Of a DNA stretch of 64,000 nucleotides, positions 29,609 to 40,374 are shown piece after piece. The position numbers and the translations under genes are program-made. The notes below the pieces were generated by a model. It saw only the letters and a list, made by a program, of their open reading frames with translations. It did no database searches and had not been told where the DNA came from. Every line of letters starts with the position of its first letter. Position 1 is the stretch's first letter. The stretch is from NCBI GenBank assembly GCA_002050235.1, contig MWST01000024.1, positions 33,395 through 97,394 on the forward strand, read 5' to 3'. This stretch comes from Polyangiaceae bacterium UTPRO1 (GTDB lineage: Bacteria; Desulfobacterota; Binatia; UTPRO1).

Positions 29609-30757
29609 ATGAAGATCACCACCTTGAACGATCTTCACGAGGTCGCACCCGATGCCTGGAATGCGTTGGTCGGAGAGGCTTCGCCATTCCTCGAGTGGGC
29701 CTGGCTCGCCTCCCTCGAGGAGGCGGGCTGCGTCGGCCGGGGCAGCGGCTGGCGGCCGCAGCATCTGGCATTGTGGGACGACTATGGGCGCCTGGCCGGC
29801 GCCTGTCCCCTCTACGTGAAGGAGCACAGCCAGGGCGAGTTCGTCTTCGATCACGGGTGGGCGCAGGCCGCGGCACGCGCCGGCATCCGCTACTATCCGA
29901 AGCTCGTCGTGGCGTCGCCCTTCACGCCGGCAACGGGCGTGCGCTTCCTCGCCCGCTCGGACATCGACCGCGCCCGGGTGGTGCGCGTGCTCGGCACTGC
30001 GCTCCGCGATCTCTGCGCGGACGGCGGCTACTCGTCGGTGCATGTGAACTTCTGCGTCCCCGAGGAGGCGGCGGTCCTCGCCGATCTCGGCTACCTGCGG
30101 CGTACTGGCTACCAGTTCCAATGGAGTAATCCCGGCTGGCGCACCTTCGACGACTACCTCGCCGCCCTCCGGAGCAAGCGCCGCAACCAGGTGCGGCGGG
30201 AGCAGCGCGAGCTCGTCGCGTCCGACGTGGTCCTGTCGACCTATGTCGGAGAGGCGATTCCCGACGAGCTCTTCGCGCCGATGTTCGACCTCTACCGCTC
30301 CACGGTCGAGAAGTTCGCCTGGGGACACCAGTACCTGAACGCGCGGCTCTTCGGTCTCCTGCGCCGGCGCTGGAAGCACCGCCTGGCCTTCGTGATCGCG
30401 CGGCGCCGCGGCCGCATCCTCGCCGGCGCCTTCAACGTCTGGAAAGGCGCGCTCCTCTACGGTCGCTACTGGGGAGCCTTCGAGGACGTCCGCCACCTGC
30501 ACTTCAACGTCTGTTATTACGCCGCCATCGAGCTCGCTCTGGCGCTCGGTGCGAGACGCTTCGAGCCGGGAGCAGGAGGGGAGTTCAAGCACTTGCGCGG
30601 ATTCGACGCCTGCCCGACGACGAGCATGCACTTCCTCGGCGACGCACGCCTCGCCGACGCCGTACGCCGCTACCTGGTCGAGGAACGGCGAGCCGTGGGA
30701 CGCGAGATCGATTGGCTGGACTCGCGGACGGCGTTGCGCCGCGGCGACCAGGCGTGA
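29609..30757 (+). CDS. GNAT/FemAB-like acyltransferase (DUF482, COG3146 family)
   Basis: 382-residue protein of the peptidogalycan-biosynthesis-like/DUF482 group. It has SPFLEWAWLASLEEAGCVGRG at the start, then the typical PLYVKEHSQGEFVFDHGWAQA, YYPKLVVASPFTPATG, LRSKRRNQVRREQREL and, near the C-terminus, GARRFEPGAGGEFKHLRGF. These proteins have a double-GNAT fold and are presumed to be acyl- or aminoacyl-transferases; the acceptor is not established. Start ATG at 29609. Convergent with clpA, 54 nt apart. Confidence 0.85.
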   Translation: MKITTLNDLHEVAPDAWNALVGEASPFLEWAWLASLEEAGCVGRGSGWRPQHLALWDDYGRLAGACPLYVKEHSQGEFVFDHGWAQAAARAGIRYYPKLVVASPFTPATGVRFLARSDIDRARVVRVLGTALRDLCADGGYSSVHVNFCVPEEAAVLADLGYLRRTGYQFQWSNPGWRTFDDYLAALRSKRRNQVRREQRELVASDVVLSTYVGEAIPDELFAPMFDLYRSTVEKFAWGHQYLNARLFGLLRRRWKHRLAFVIARRRGRILAGAFNVWKGALLYGRYWGAFEDVRHLHFNVCYYAAIELALALGARRFEPGAGGEFKHLRGFDACPTTSMHFLGDARLADAVRRYLVEERRAVGREIDWLDSRTALRRGDQA

Positions 30758-30811
30758 GGCGGAGGCCCGTGGCTCTACGCGCCCGGGATCTCGGACGCGC
30801 TGCCGGGAGCG

Positions 30812-33126
<2,315 letters not shown>

Positions 33127-33127
<1 letters not shown>

Positions 33128-33453
33128 CAGGCCTCGTCCATGCTGCAACGGAGTGGATACTCGTGCTCGCGTGCCAGCGCCTCGACCTGGGCGATGCGGG
33201 TCTCGGCGATCTCGCGCGTGTACACTCCTGCGACCCCGACCCCGTTCTTGTGCACGTGCAGCATGATGCGGGTCGCGTCCGATTCCGAATGGTGGAAGAT
33301 CCCTTGCAGGACGAAGATGACGAATTCCATCGTCGTGTAATCGTCGTTGTGGAGGAGCACCTTGTACATGCGCGGCTTCGCGAGCCGCGCCTTGGTGCGC
33401 GACTCGACGGCCGTCCCCGTGCCGCCGCTCCGCCGATCTCGCCCGCTGCTCAT
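33127..33453 (-). CDS. clpS: ATP-dependent Clp protease adaptor ClpS
   Basis: 108-residue N-degron adaptor for ClpA. The core has PRMYKVLLHNDDYTTMEFVIFVL (split by the usual Asn-Asp-Asp substrate-pocket residues), then IFHHSESDATRIMLHVHKNG and CSMDEA at the end. A 30-residue flexible, basic N-terminal arm (SSGRDRRSGGTGTAVE) precedes it, consistent with the arm that enters ClpA. It is translationally coupled to clpA by a TGATG junction and divergent from metF. Confidence 0.95.
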
Positions 33454-33552
33454 GGGCACCACCCTAGCATCAGGCGGCCAGCGAAAAAACGCGGTCCGGG
33501 CTCGATCGATACTGGCGCCGGAACCCGATCTCTGTAGTAAGCTGGCCGACCC

Positions 33553-34425
33553 ATGCGCATTCGCGACCTCTTCACGGGCGACCGACCGATCTTCTCCTTC
33601 GAGTTCTTCCCTCCGAAGACCGACGCCGGCGAGGCCAAACTGATCGAAACGGTGCAGCGGCTGCAGGAGCTCGGGCCGAGCTTCGTCTCGGTGACGAAGA
33701 CCGGGGCGAAGCCGGCCGAGAAGACCGTCGAGCTCACCGCTCGCCTCAAGCGCGAGGTCGGCGTCGAGGCAATGGCTCACATAACGTGCGCGACTGCGGG
33801 ACGAGCCGAGATGCACCGCATCCTCGAGTCGATTCGCGACGCCGGCATCGAGAACGTGCTACCGCTGCGGGGCGACCCGCCCGCCGATCGACCGGGATTC
33901 GTGCGGCCGCCGGACGGCTTCGGCTACGCGAGCGAGTTGGTCCGGTTCATCAAGGGGAGCGGCTTCGATTTCTGCATGGCGGGAGCGGCGTATCCGGAGA
34001 AGCACCCGGAAGCGCCCTCGGCCGAGATCGATCTGCGCAATCTGCAGACCAAGGTCGCGGCGGGGGTCGATTTCCTGATCACCCAGTTGTTCTACCGCAA
34101 CAGCGACTATTTCTCGTTCACGGCGCGGGCTCGGGCGCTCGGGATCGGCGTTCCGATCGTCCCCGGGATAATGCCGATCACGAACGCGGCGCAGATCGAA
34201 CGCATCGCCGAACTCTCAGGGGCGTCGATTCCGTCCGACCTGCAAGCGGACCTCGACCGGACACGAGGCGACGAGGCGGCAGCGCGCGCGGCCGGTATCG
34301 CCTATGCGATCCGGCAGTGCCGAGAGCTCCTCGAGCGCGGAGCGCCGGGAATCCATTTCTATACGCTGAACCAGTCACCGGCGACGTCGGCGATCCTGCG
34401 CGAGCTGCGCCGCGACTATCCCTGA
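33553..34425 (+). CDS. metF: methylenetetrahydrofolate reductase
   Basis: Reduces 5,10-methylene-THF to 5-methyl-THF for methionine synthesis, using FAD. 290 residues. FSFEFFPPKTDAGEAKL contains the catalytic Glu; VLPLRGDPPADRPG contains the folate-binding Asp; AGAAYPEKHPEAP, FLITQLFYRNSDYF and PGIMPITNAAQIERI are normal. Unusually, the loop after FVSVT reads KTGAKPAEKT where most MetF have YGAGGSTRERT. It shares its substrate with the gcv/folD operon at the left of the window, though it is far away. Divergent from clpS. Confidence 0.93.
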   Translation: MRIRDLFTGDRPIFSFEFFPPKTDAGEAKLIETVQRLQELGPSFVSVTKTGAKPAEKTVELTARLKREVGVEAMAHITCATAGRAEMHRILESIRDAGIENVLPLRGDPPADRPGFVRPPDGFGYASELVRFIKGSGFDFCMAGAAYPEKHPEAPSAEIDLRNLQTKVAAGVDFLITQLFYRNSDYFSFTARARALGIGVPIVPGIMPITNAAQIERIAELSGASIPSDLQADLDRTRGDEAAARAAGIAYAIRQCRELLERGAPGIHFYTLNQSPATSAILRELRRDYP

Positions 34426-34480
34426 GAGCCGCGATGCTCCAGGTTTGACGCTGTGGGACGCGGCCATTAGAAACCCCGCG

Positions 34481-35725
34481 ATGTCAACGCCGCGAGTCGT
34501 GATCACGGGAATGGGGGGCGTCACGCCGATCGGCACGGGCATCGACGCCATCTGGGAGAGCGCGTGCGCCGGGAAGTCCGGTATCGGACCCATCACCCTC
34601 TTCGATGCGTCCGCTCAGACCTGCCGGATCGCGGGGGAGGTGCGCGGCTTCGATCCGGGGCGCTGGATTCCGGCCAAGCACCTCAAGCGCATGGACGACT
34701 TCGCGCGCTACGCCGTTGCCGCGTCGGTCATGGCAGTCGAGGACGCCAAGCTCGAGATCACCCCGGAGAACTCTCGCCGCATCGGCGTCCTGCTCGGCAA
34801 CAACGACGGCGGCGCCCGCACCATCTTCAAGACCGTGGCAGGCTTCCTCGCCGGCGGACCCGGCTCGGTGTCGCCGTTCTACATCACGGCTATCACCAGC
34901 AACATGGGCGCCGCTCAGGTCGCGATCCGCCTGCAGGTGCGCGGTCCGAATTTCACCATCGGCAACGCCTGCGCTTCCGGGCTGAACGGGGTCGGTGAAG
35001 CGTGGCGATACATCCGCGACGGCACCTGCGACGCGGTGCTTGCGGGCGGCACCGACGCGCTCATCAATTGCACCGAGGTGGCGGGGTTCTCGAACTCCAA
35101 GGCCGTTTCCTTCCGTAACGACGAGCCCGAGAAGGCCAGCCGGCCGTTCGACCGCGACCGCGACGGCTTCGTGCTCTCCGAAGGCGCCGCGGTCATGGTC
35201 GTCGAGTCCTTGGACCACGCGCGCGCGCGCGGCGCGCGCATCTACGCCGAGGTCGTCGGCTATGCGACCGGCAGCGAGGCCTTCCACATCGCCGCTCCCC
35301 TGCCCGACGGCATCGGCGTCGCAGCCTGCATGCAGGCTGCCATAGCGAGCGCCGGCATCACCCCCGAGGCCATCGACTACGTGAACGCGCACGCCACTTC
35401 CACTCCGCTCGGCGACGTCAACGAGACCCAGGGCCTCAAGCTCGTCTTCGGCGCGCGCGCGCAGCGCATTCCGGTGAGCGCCACCAAGTCGATGACCGGC
35501 CACCTGATCGGCGCATCCGGCGCGCTCGAGGTCATGATCACCGCCAAGACGCTCGCGACCGGAATCGTCACGCCGACGATCAACCTCGACCATCCGGACC
35601 CGGAGTGCGACCTCGATTACGTGCCGCACGAAGCGCGCCGGACCGAGGTACGCTACGCTCTCAGCAACTCGTTCGGATTCGGCGGCGCCAACGCGTCGCT
35701 CGTACTCCGCCGATGGGACGGCTGA
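34481..35725 (+). CDS. fabF: beta-ketoacyl-ACP synthase II
   Basis: Condensing enzyme of fatty-acid (or polyketide) elongation, 414 residues. Catalytic Cys in TIGNACASGLNG, the two His in YVNAHATSTPLGD and KSMTGHLIGASGAL, and the C-terminal NSFGFGGANASLVL are all present. The residue before Ala-Cys is Asn where FabF usually has Thr. ATG at 34481 gives the normal MSTPRVVITGMGGVTPIG start; a further upstream ATG only adds 12 residues. No acpP, fabG or fabD neighbours, so it may be a second FabF or serve a specialised lipid. The next gene begins inside its 3' end (13-bp overlap). Confidence 0.93.
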   Translation: MSTPRVVITGMGGVTPIGTGIDAIWESACAGKSGIGPITLFDASAQTCRIAGEVRGFDPGRWIPAKHLKRMDDFARYAVAASVMAVEDAKLEITPENSRRIGVLLGNNDGGARTIFKTVAGFLAGGPGSVSPFYITAITSNMGAAQVAIRLQVRGPNFTIGNACASGLNGVGEAWRYIRDGTCDAVLAGGTDALINCTEVAGFSNSKAVSFRNDEPEKASRPFDRDRDGFVLSEGAAVMVVESLDHARARGARIYAEVVGYATGSEAFHIAAPLPDGIGVAACMQAAIASAGITPEAIDYVNAHATSTPLGDVNETQGLKLVFGARAQRIPVSATKSMTGHLIGASGALEVMITAKTLATGIVTPTINLDHPDPECDLDYVPHEARRTEVRYALSNSFGFGGANASLVLRRWDG

Positions 35726-36381
35726 GCGTCGTGATCGCATTGTCGGCGCTGGCGGCGCTGGCGGCGCCCGCCGATGCGGCACTGCTGCGGAACGGGTCCT
35801 TCACGGCAGTGGCGAACGGCATGCCGAAGGGCTGGCGCCTCGAGGCCTGGGCACGCGATCTCTCGACGGTCCGGGTCGAGCCGGCGGCCGATGGCTCCGG
35901 TGCGGTGCAGATCGTCAATCTGGAACCCAACGACGCACGCATCTGCCAGACGATCGCGGTCGCCGCCGGAGCCGAATACAGGATCTCGGCTCGCGTCAAG
36001 ACGGAGAACGTCGGGCTCGCCACTGCCGGAGCACTGATCGCGATCGAGCCGCGCATCGCCGACTCGACCGACGTCAAGGGATCCCAGGACTGGCAGTATC
36101 TCGAGGTTCGCGCCCGAAGCGACGAGCGCACCAGTTGGGAGGTCTGCCTGCGGCTCGGGAGCTACGCCAACCTCAATACGGGCGCGGCGTGGTTCAGCGA
36201 CGTACGCGTCGACCTCCTCACCGGCCCATCGGCGCCGACCGAACCGAGCCGCCCGGCCGCCGCCGCGGCGCGATTCGTGGAGGCGTTGCTCCGGGCGCCC
36301 TGGACACAGGCGCTGCTGCCGTTGGCGGCGGGTGTGGTCCTGGCGTTCGGACTCGGCATCTTCGGCCGCCGCGGGCGTTGA
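35713..36381 (+). CDS. secreted, C-terminally anchored carbohydrate-binding-like protein
   Basis: 222 residues. N-terminal signal peptide (SALAALAAPADA), then LLRNGSFTAVANGMPKGW, the start of a galactose-binding-like/CBM4_9 jelly-roll, continuing with QTIAVAAGAEYRISARVKTE and LRLGSYANLNTGAAWFSDV, all typical of that fold. A final hydrophobic helix (ALLPLAAGVVLAFGLGIF) followed by GRRGR resembles a membrane anchor or a sorting signal of the PEP-CTERM type, without a clear PEP motif. No catalytic domain is attached. It overlaps fabF by 13 bp, so it is translated from the same message. Confidence 0.65.
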   Translation: MGRLSVVIALSALAALAAPADAALLRNGSFTAVANGMPKGWRLEAWARDLSTVRVEPAADGSGAVQIVNLEPNDARICQTIAVAAGAEYRISARVKTENVGLATAGALIAIEPRIADSTDVKGSQDWQYLEVRARSDERTSWEVCLRLGSYANLNTGAAWFSDVRVDLLTGPSAPTEPSRPAAAAARFVEALLRAPWTQALLPLAAGVVLAFGLGIFGRRGR

Positions 36382-36451
36382 TCGGTCAGCCTGGCGCGCT
36401 CCGGCCGCCGCTCGGATTGACTCGCCCGCGGATCGCCGCCACCGTCGGCCC

Positions 36452-39400
36452 GTGCGTTGCGGCGACTGCGGAACCGAGCTGATTGGCGGCAAGCCCTTCT
36501 GCCATGCCTGCGGTGCCCGGGCGCCGCTCGCGTGCGAGGGCTGCGCCAGCCCGCTCCAGGCGGGCTTCCGCTTCTGTCCCGAGTGCGGAACACCGACGCC
36601 GGCTGCCGCGCACGGCAGCGCGGACGCCTCCGGGTCGACGGCAGACGAGCGTGCGTCCGCACGCGCCGCGGCGACCGCGATTCCGGAGACGCTCGCCGCC
36701 AAGATTCGCGCCGGCCAAGGGGTGCTGGCGGGAGAGCGCAAGCTCGTCACCGTGATGTTCTGCGACCTCGTCGGCTCCACCGCGCTCGCCGAAGGTCTCG
36801 ATCCCGAGGAGTTCCGCGATCTCCTCGACGAGTACCTGGCGGCCGTCTTCCGGGAAGTCTATCGCGTCGAGGGCATCGTCACGCACCTGGCGGGCGACGG
36901 CGTCATGGCGCTCTTCGGGGCGCCGATCGCGCACGAAGACGCGCCGTATAGAGCCGTCTACGCGGCGCTCGCGATCCGCGACGCCCTCGCGGCGATGAAC
37001 GCGCGCGACGGCGACGGCAGCGCGGTAGATCTGCAGGCGCGCATCGGCGTACACACCGGCCAGGTAGTCGTCGGTACGGTCGGCAGCGACATGAAGATGG
37101 ACTACACGGCCATCGGCGATACCACGAACCTCGCGCAGCGTCTCCAGGCAGTCGCGGACCCGGGCAAGGTCCTGATCTCCGACGCCACTCACCGCCTGGT
37201 CCGCGGCTTCTTCGAGGTCCTGCCGGCGCGCCGCTTCGAGGTGAAGGGCAAGCGCGAGCCGGTCATCGCGCACGAGGTGCGCGGTCTTTCCGCCGCCACT
37301 ACGGCGATCGCAGTCGCCGAGGCGCGAGGCCTGACGCCGCTCGTGGGCCGCATCGAGGAGTTGGCGCAGCTGATCGCCTGCTTCGACCGGCTGGCCGGCG
37401 CCTTTCCGCAGATAGTGACAGTCGTCGGTGACGCGGGCAGCGGCAAGTCGCGGATGATCTACGAGCTCAAGCGACGCCTCGCCGACGTACCGGTCGTGTT
37501 CTTCGAAGCCCGCTGCTCGGCGATGACCCAGGCCGTGCCCTACGCGCCCTGGATCGCCATGCTGCGCCAGTACTTCGGCATCGCGAGCGACGACGACGAA
37601 GGCGAGGCGTGCGTGAAGATCGCGGCACGACTCGGGGGCCGCGCCGACGAGCTCGCCGAGCGCCATCCGGTGCTCTGCCAGGTCATGGGCCTGTGGGGCC
37701 GCGGCCCGAGACGCGGTGACCCGACCGAGGACGCCACCGAGAAGCGCGAGCACTTCGAGGCGGTCGCCGAGCTGGTCTACAAGGCGAGCGAGCAGGCTCC
37801 GGTCGTCATGATCATCGAGGACGTGCAGTGGATCGACGAGCCGTCGCGTGAGATGTTGGCCCTCGCAGTTGGCGCGACGCGGCGCGCGCGCCTCATGGTC
37901 CTCGCCAGCCACCGCCCCGAGTACCATCCCGGCTGGCGAGTGAAGTCGGCGTTTACGCAACTCGCGCTCGGCGCCCTCTCCGACGAGGAGACGGTGGAGA
38001 TCGTGCGTGCCGTCGCCGGCGGTCGGCTCCCCGAGCCGCTCGAGCGCCTGATCGTCGAGAAGTCGGAGGGCAATCCGTTCTTCACCGAGGAGATAACTCG
38101 CACCCTGCTCGAAGAGGGCGATCTCCTGCGCGGCGACGGCCAGGTACGGCTGACCCGTCCCGTCGACGAGATCCGCATGCCCGGCAGCGTCGAAGAGCTC
38201 ATCAGCGCGCGGCTCGATCGCCTCGGCCCGTCGGCGAAGCGCGTCGCCCAGGTGGCTGCCGTGCTCGGACGCCAGTTTCATCGCGAGCACCTGGCGGCGC
38301 TCCTGTCGAACGAGGGTATCGGCGTGGACGCGGCGCTGGCGCTGCTGGAGGAACGCGGGGTCATCCACCGCAAGAGCCTGCTCGGCGGCGACGAATTCCG
38401 GTTCGGGGAGAGCCTGATCCAGGAGGTCGCTTACGCCGGACTCCTACTGCGGCAGCGTCGCGAGCTCCACGAGCGCGTCGGTCGCATGATCGAGGCGCTG
38501 CCGGGCGAACCGAGCGCGGAGCGCTCGGCCGTTCTGGCGCACCACTACGTCCGCAGCGAGAACCGCGACAAGGCGATCGCCGCCCTGCTGAACGCGGCTC
38601 GCGACGCCGAGCGCGTCCCGTCGTTTCGGGCGGCGGCGCGGTTCTACCGCACGGCGTACGACCTGGCGACCGAGGCGCTCGGCTCCGGAGCCGCCGGCGT
38701 CGAAGGCAAGCGAACGATAGTCGAGGTCGCCCTCGGCGCGCTGCGCATGAGCGTAATCTACGGCATCTTCGAATACGGAGATCCAGAGGAAGCGGCGGTG
38801 TGCGGCCGTCGGCTCGCGACGGAGCTCGGTGATCCAGAGAGTCTCGCGGAGCTCTGCTCGCTGCACGGGCTGCTCATCAGCAGCCGCGGACCGAGCGACT
38901 TCTCGGCGGGCCAGGCGCTCATCGAGCAAGCTCTCGACATCGCCGAACGCGCCGGGCTCGAGCTCACGACCATCAGGATCTCGCGGGCGCTCGCCTGGAA
39001 CTATCTGTTCGACGGTCGCACCGCGGCTGCGCTCGGACGGATCGAAGACGTCATCGCCACCCTCGAGAGCGCGGCGCCGCCCCTGGAAAGCCGCCGGCGC
39101 GACATGTATCTCAGCGCCCGTTTCATCCGCGACCGGGTCGCCTTCCATTCCGATGATCTCGAACGCGGGATCGCCGCGGCCCGCGACACGTACGAGGCGG
39201 CGGTGACGCACCCGAACCGGACGGTCCAGGCCGGCTCCGCCGTCACCCTGGCGCTCGCCTGCCTCGCCCGCGGCGACTATGCGCACGCCCGAGAATGGGC
39301 GGAGCGCAGCCTCGAGGTCGCGCGCGCGATCGGCAGCGTTTCGCACCTGCGTTCGGCGGCGGCGGTCGCCATCTTGGCGGCCTGCGAGCTCGACGAGCCG

Positions 39401-39871
39401 GTCGGCGGTGATCGCCACCGCGATCTCGTCGACCGCTTGCCGCTCACCGGAACCGAGACGCTCAACTGCCACATCATCTGCGAAGCGCTGCTCGCGATCG
39501 GCGAAGTGGAGTACGCCGAACGCTGCGCCGAGGACACGTACAGGAACGCCGGCGGACGCCTGCGAGAGCTCTGCTGCGTGCTCGCCCGCGGCGCCGTGAC
39601 GACGCAGCTAGGTCCGGCGCGCCGGGCGGAGGCGCGACGTTGGTACGACCGTGCGGGCGAGCTCGCCGCGGCCATAGGCTCGCGCTCGGGTCTCGCCGCG
39701 ACGAGCCTGGGACGAGCGACGCTCGCCCACGCGAGCGGTGACGCCAGCCTCGCGCTCCGGCACGCCGAGGGAGCACGAGCGGCCTATGCGGCGCTGGGAT
39801 TCCACCGCGGCGCCGGGCGCGCTGCCCGCCTCCTCGCGGCACTCGGCGGTCCCGAGCGCGAGAGCGCCTGA
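36452..39871 (+). CDS. class III adenylate/guanylate cyclase with double zinc ribbon, AAA/NTPase and TPR-like domains
   Basis: 1139-residue soluble signalling protein. Residues 3-45 form two zinc ribbons (Cys pairs 3/6, 17/20, 28/31, 42/45). The cyclase domain (about 95-260) has the metal Asp105 in VMFCDLVGST, HLAGDGVMALFGAP with the second Asp, GVHTGQVVVGTVG and MDYTAIGDTTNLAQRL with the transition-state Asn and Arg. An AAA_16 NTPase has Walker A GDAGSGKS near 327 and Walker B VVMIIEDVQWID near 453. The C-terminal half (about 690-1139) is helical, TPR-like. GTG 36452 puts the first Cys at residue 3. This resembles known multidomain cyclases whose ATPase/TPR part senses an unknown signal. Confidence 0.9.
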   Translation: MRCGDCGTELIGGKPFCHACGARAPLACEGCASPLQAGFRFCPECGTPTPAAAHGSADASGSTADERASARAAATAIPETLAAKIRAGQGVLAGERKLVTVMFCDLVGSTALAEGLDPEEFRDLLDEYLAAVFREVYRVEGIVTHLAGDGVMALFGAPIAHEDAPYRAVYAALAIRDALAAMNARDGDGSAVDLQARIGVHTGQVVVGTVGSDMKMDYTAIGDTTNLAQRLQAVADPGKVLISDATHRLVRGFFEVLPARRFEVKGKREPVIAHEVRGLSAATTAIAVAEARGLTPLVGRIEELAQLIACFDRLAGAFPQIVTVVGDAGSGKSRMIYELKRRLADVPVVFFEARCSAMTQAVPYAPWIAMLRQYFGIASDDDEGEACVKIAARLGGRADELAERHPVLCQVMGLWGRGPRRGDPTEDATEKREHFEAVAELVYKASEQAPVVMIIEDVQWIDEPSREMLALAVGATRRARLMVLASHRPEYHPGWRVKSAFTQLALGALSDEETVEIVRAVAGGRLPEPLERLIVEKSEGNPFFTEEITRTLLEEGDLLRGDGQVRLTRPVDEIRMPGSVEELISARLDRLGPSAKRVAQVAAVLGRQFHREHLAALLSNEGIGVDAALALLEERGVIHRKSLLGGDEFRFGESLIQEVAYAGLLLRQRRELHERVGRMIEALPGEPSAERSAVLAHHYVRSENRDKAIAALLNAARDAERVPSFRAAARFYRTAYDLATEALGSGAAGVEGKRTIVEVALGALRMSVIYGIFEYGDPEEAAVCGRRLATELGDPESLAELCSLHGLLISSRGPSDFSAGQALIEQALDIAERAGLELTTIRISRALAWNYLFDGRTAAALGRIEDVIATLESAAPPLESRRRDMYLSARFIRDRVAFHSDDLERGIAAARDTYEAAVTHPNRTVQAGSAVTLALACLARGDYAHAREWAERSLEVARAIGSVSHLRSAAAVAILAACELDEPVGGDRHRDLVDRLPLTGTETLNCHIICEALLAIGEVEYAERCAEDTYRNAGGRLRELCCVLARGAVTTQLGPARRAEARRWYDRAGELAAAIGSRSGLAATSLGRATLAHASGDASLALRHAEGARAAYAALGFHRGAGRAARLLAALGGPERESA

Positions 39872-39875
39872 GACC

Positions 39876-39895
39876 GCGCCCGGCGTGCCGGGCGC
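39876..39895. terminator. strong hairpin between convergent cyclase and lipoprotein genes
   Basis: GCGCCCGGC-GT-GCCGGGCGC is a perfect 9-bp inverted repeat that fills the short gap between the cyclase stop (39871) and the convergent lipoprotein stop (39898). It can fold in both transcripts, as expected of a bidirectional terminator, but has no T-tract. Confidence 0.55.
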
Positions 39896-39897
39896 AC

Positions 39898-40359
39898 TCA
39901 CGGAGCACTCTCGGCCTCCGGCTCGAGCCGCATCGTCGAGGGGTGAGAAAGATGGCGGACGAGGAGGTCGCTTGGATACTTGCTTGCCATTGCCGCTGCG
40001 ACCCGAGTCGCCTCTTGCGGGCTGTCGGTAGCGCGAACCCGCGGGTACTCACGCCCACCGATACGGACGGCGACGAACGGAGCCGTCGTATTGGCTCGCA
40101 TCCGCCCCGCCGCGCGCGATCCCAGGCGGACGTAGACTGCACCGTCGACGACCACGAGCCACACCCTCGACCAGTGCGGACCCTCGTCGGGGCCGACCGT
40201 ACGGAACTCGAGCGTGGCGAGATCGCGAAAGGCGCTCGGATCCCAGGCCGGGATCACCACCGGTTCGCTGCAGCCGCCGGCCAGGCAGAGCAAGAACCCC
40301 GTCACCGCTGCCGGGAGCGTGCGACCTACTCGGCACCTCGCTACGGCCGCCATCTCCAT
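39898..40359 (-). CDS. putative lipoprotein, DUF2255-like
   Basis: 153 residues with a signal peptide and lipobox LAGGC (Cys about residue 30). The mature part has WSRVWLVVVDGAVYVRLGSRAAGRM then FVAVRIGGREYPRVRATDS. This vaguely matches the WVVVDGDLYVRS core of DUF2255/FMN-binding split-barrel proteins; no flavin site can be confirmed. It starts 15 nt after the DsbA-like gene on the same strand and may be cotranscribed. Function unknown. Confidence 0.6.
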   Translation of the reverse strand: MEMAAVARCRVGRTLPAAVTGFLLCLAGGCSEPVVIPAWDPSAFRDLATLEFRTVGPDEGPHWSRVWLVVVDGAVYVRLGSRAAGRMRANTTAPFVAVRIGGREYPRVRATDSPQEATRVAAAMASKYPSDLLVRHLSHPSTMRLEPEAESAP

Positions 40360-40374
40360 AGTGCGCCGTCCGGC

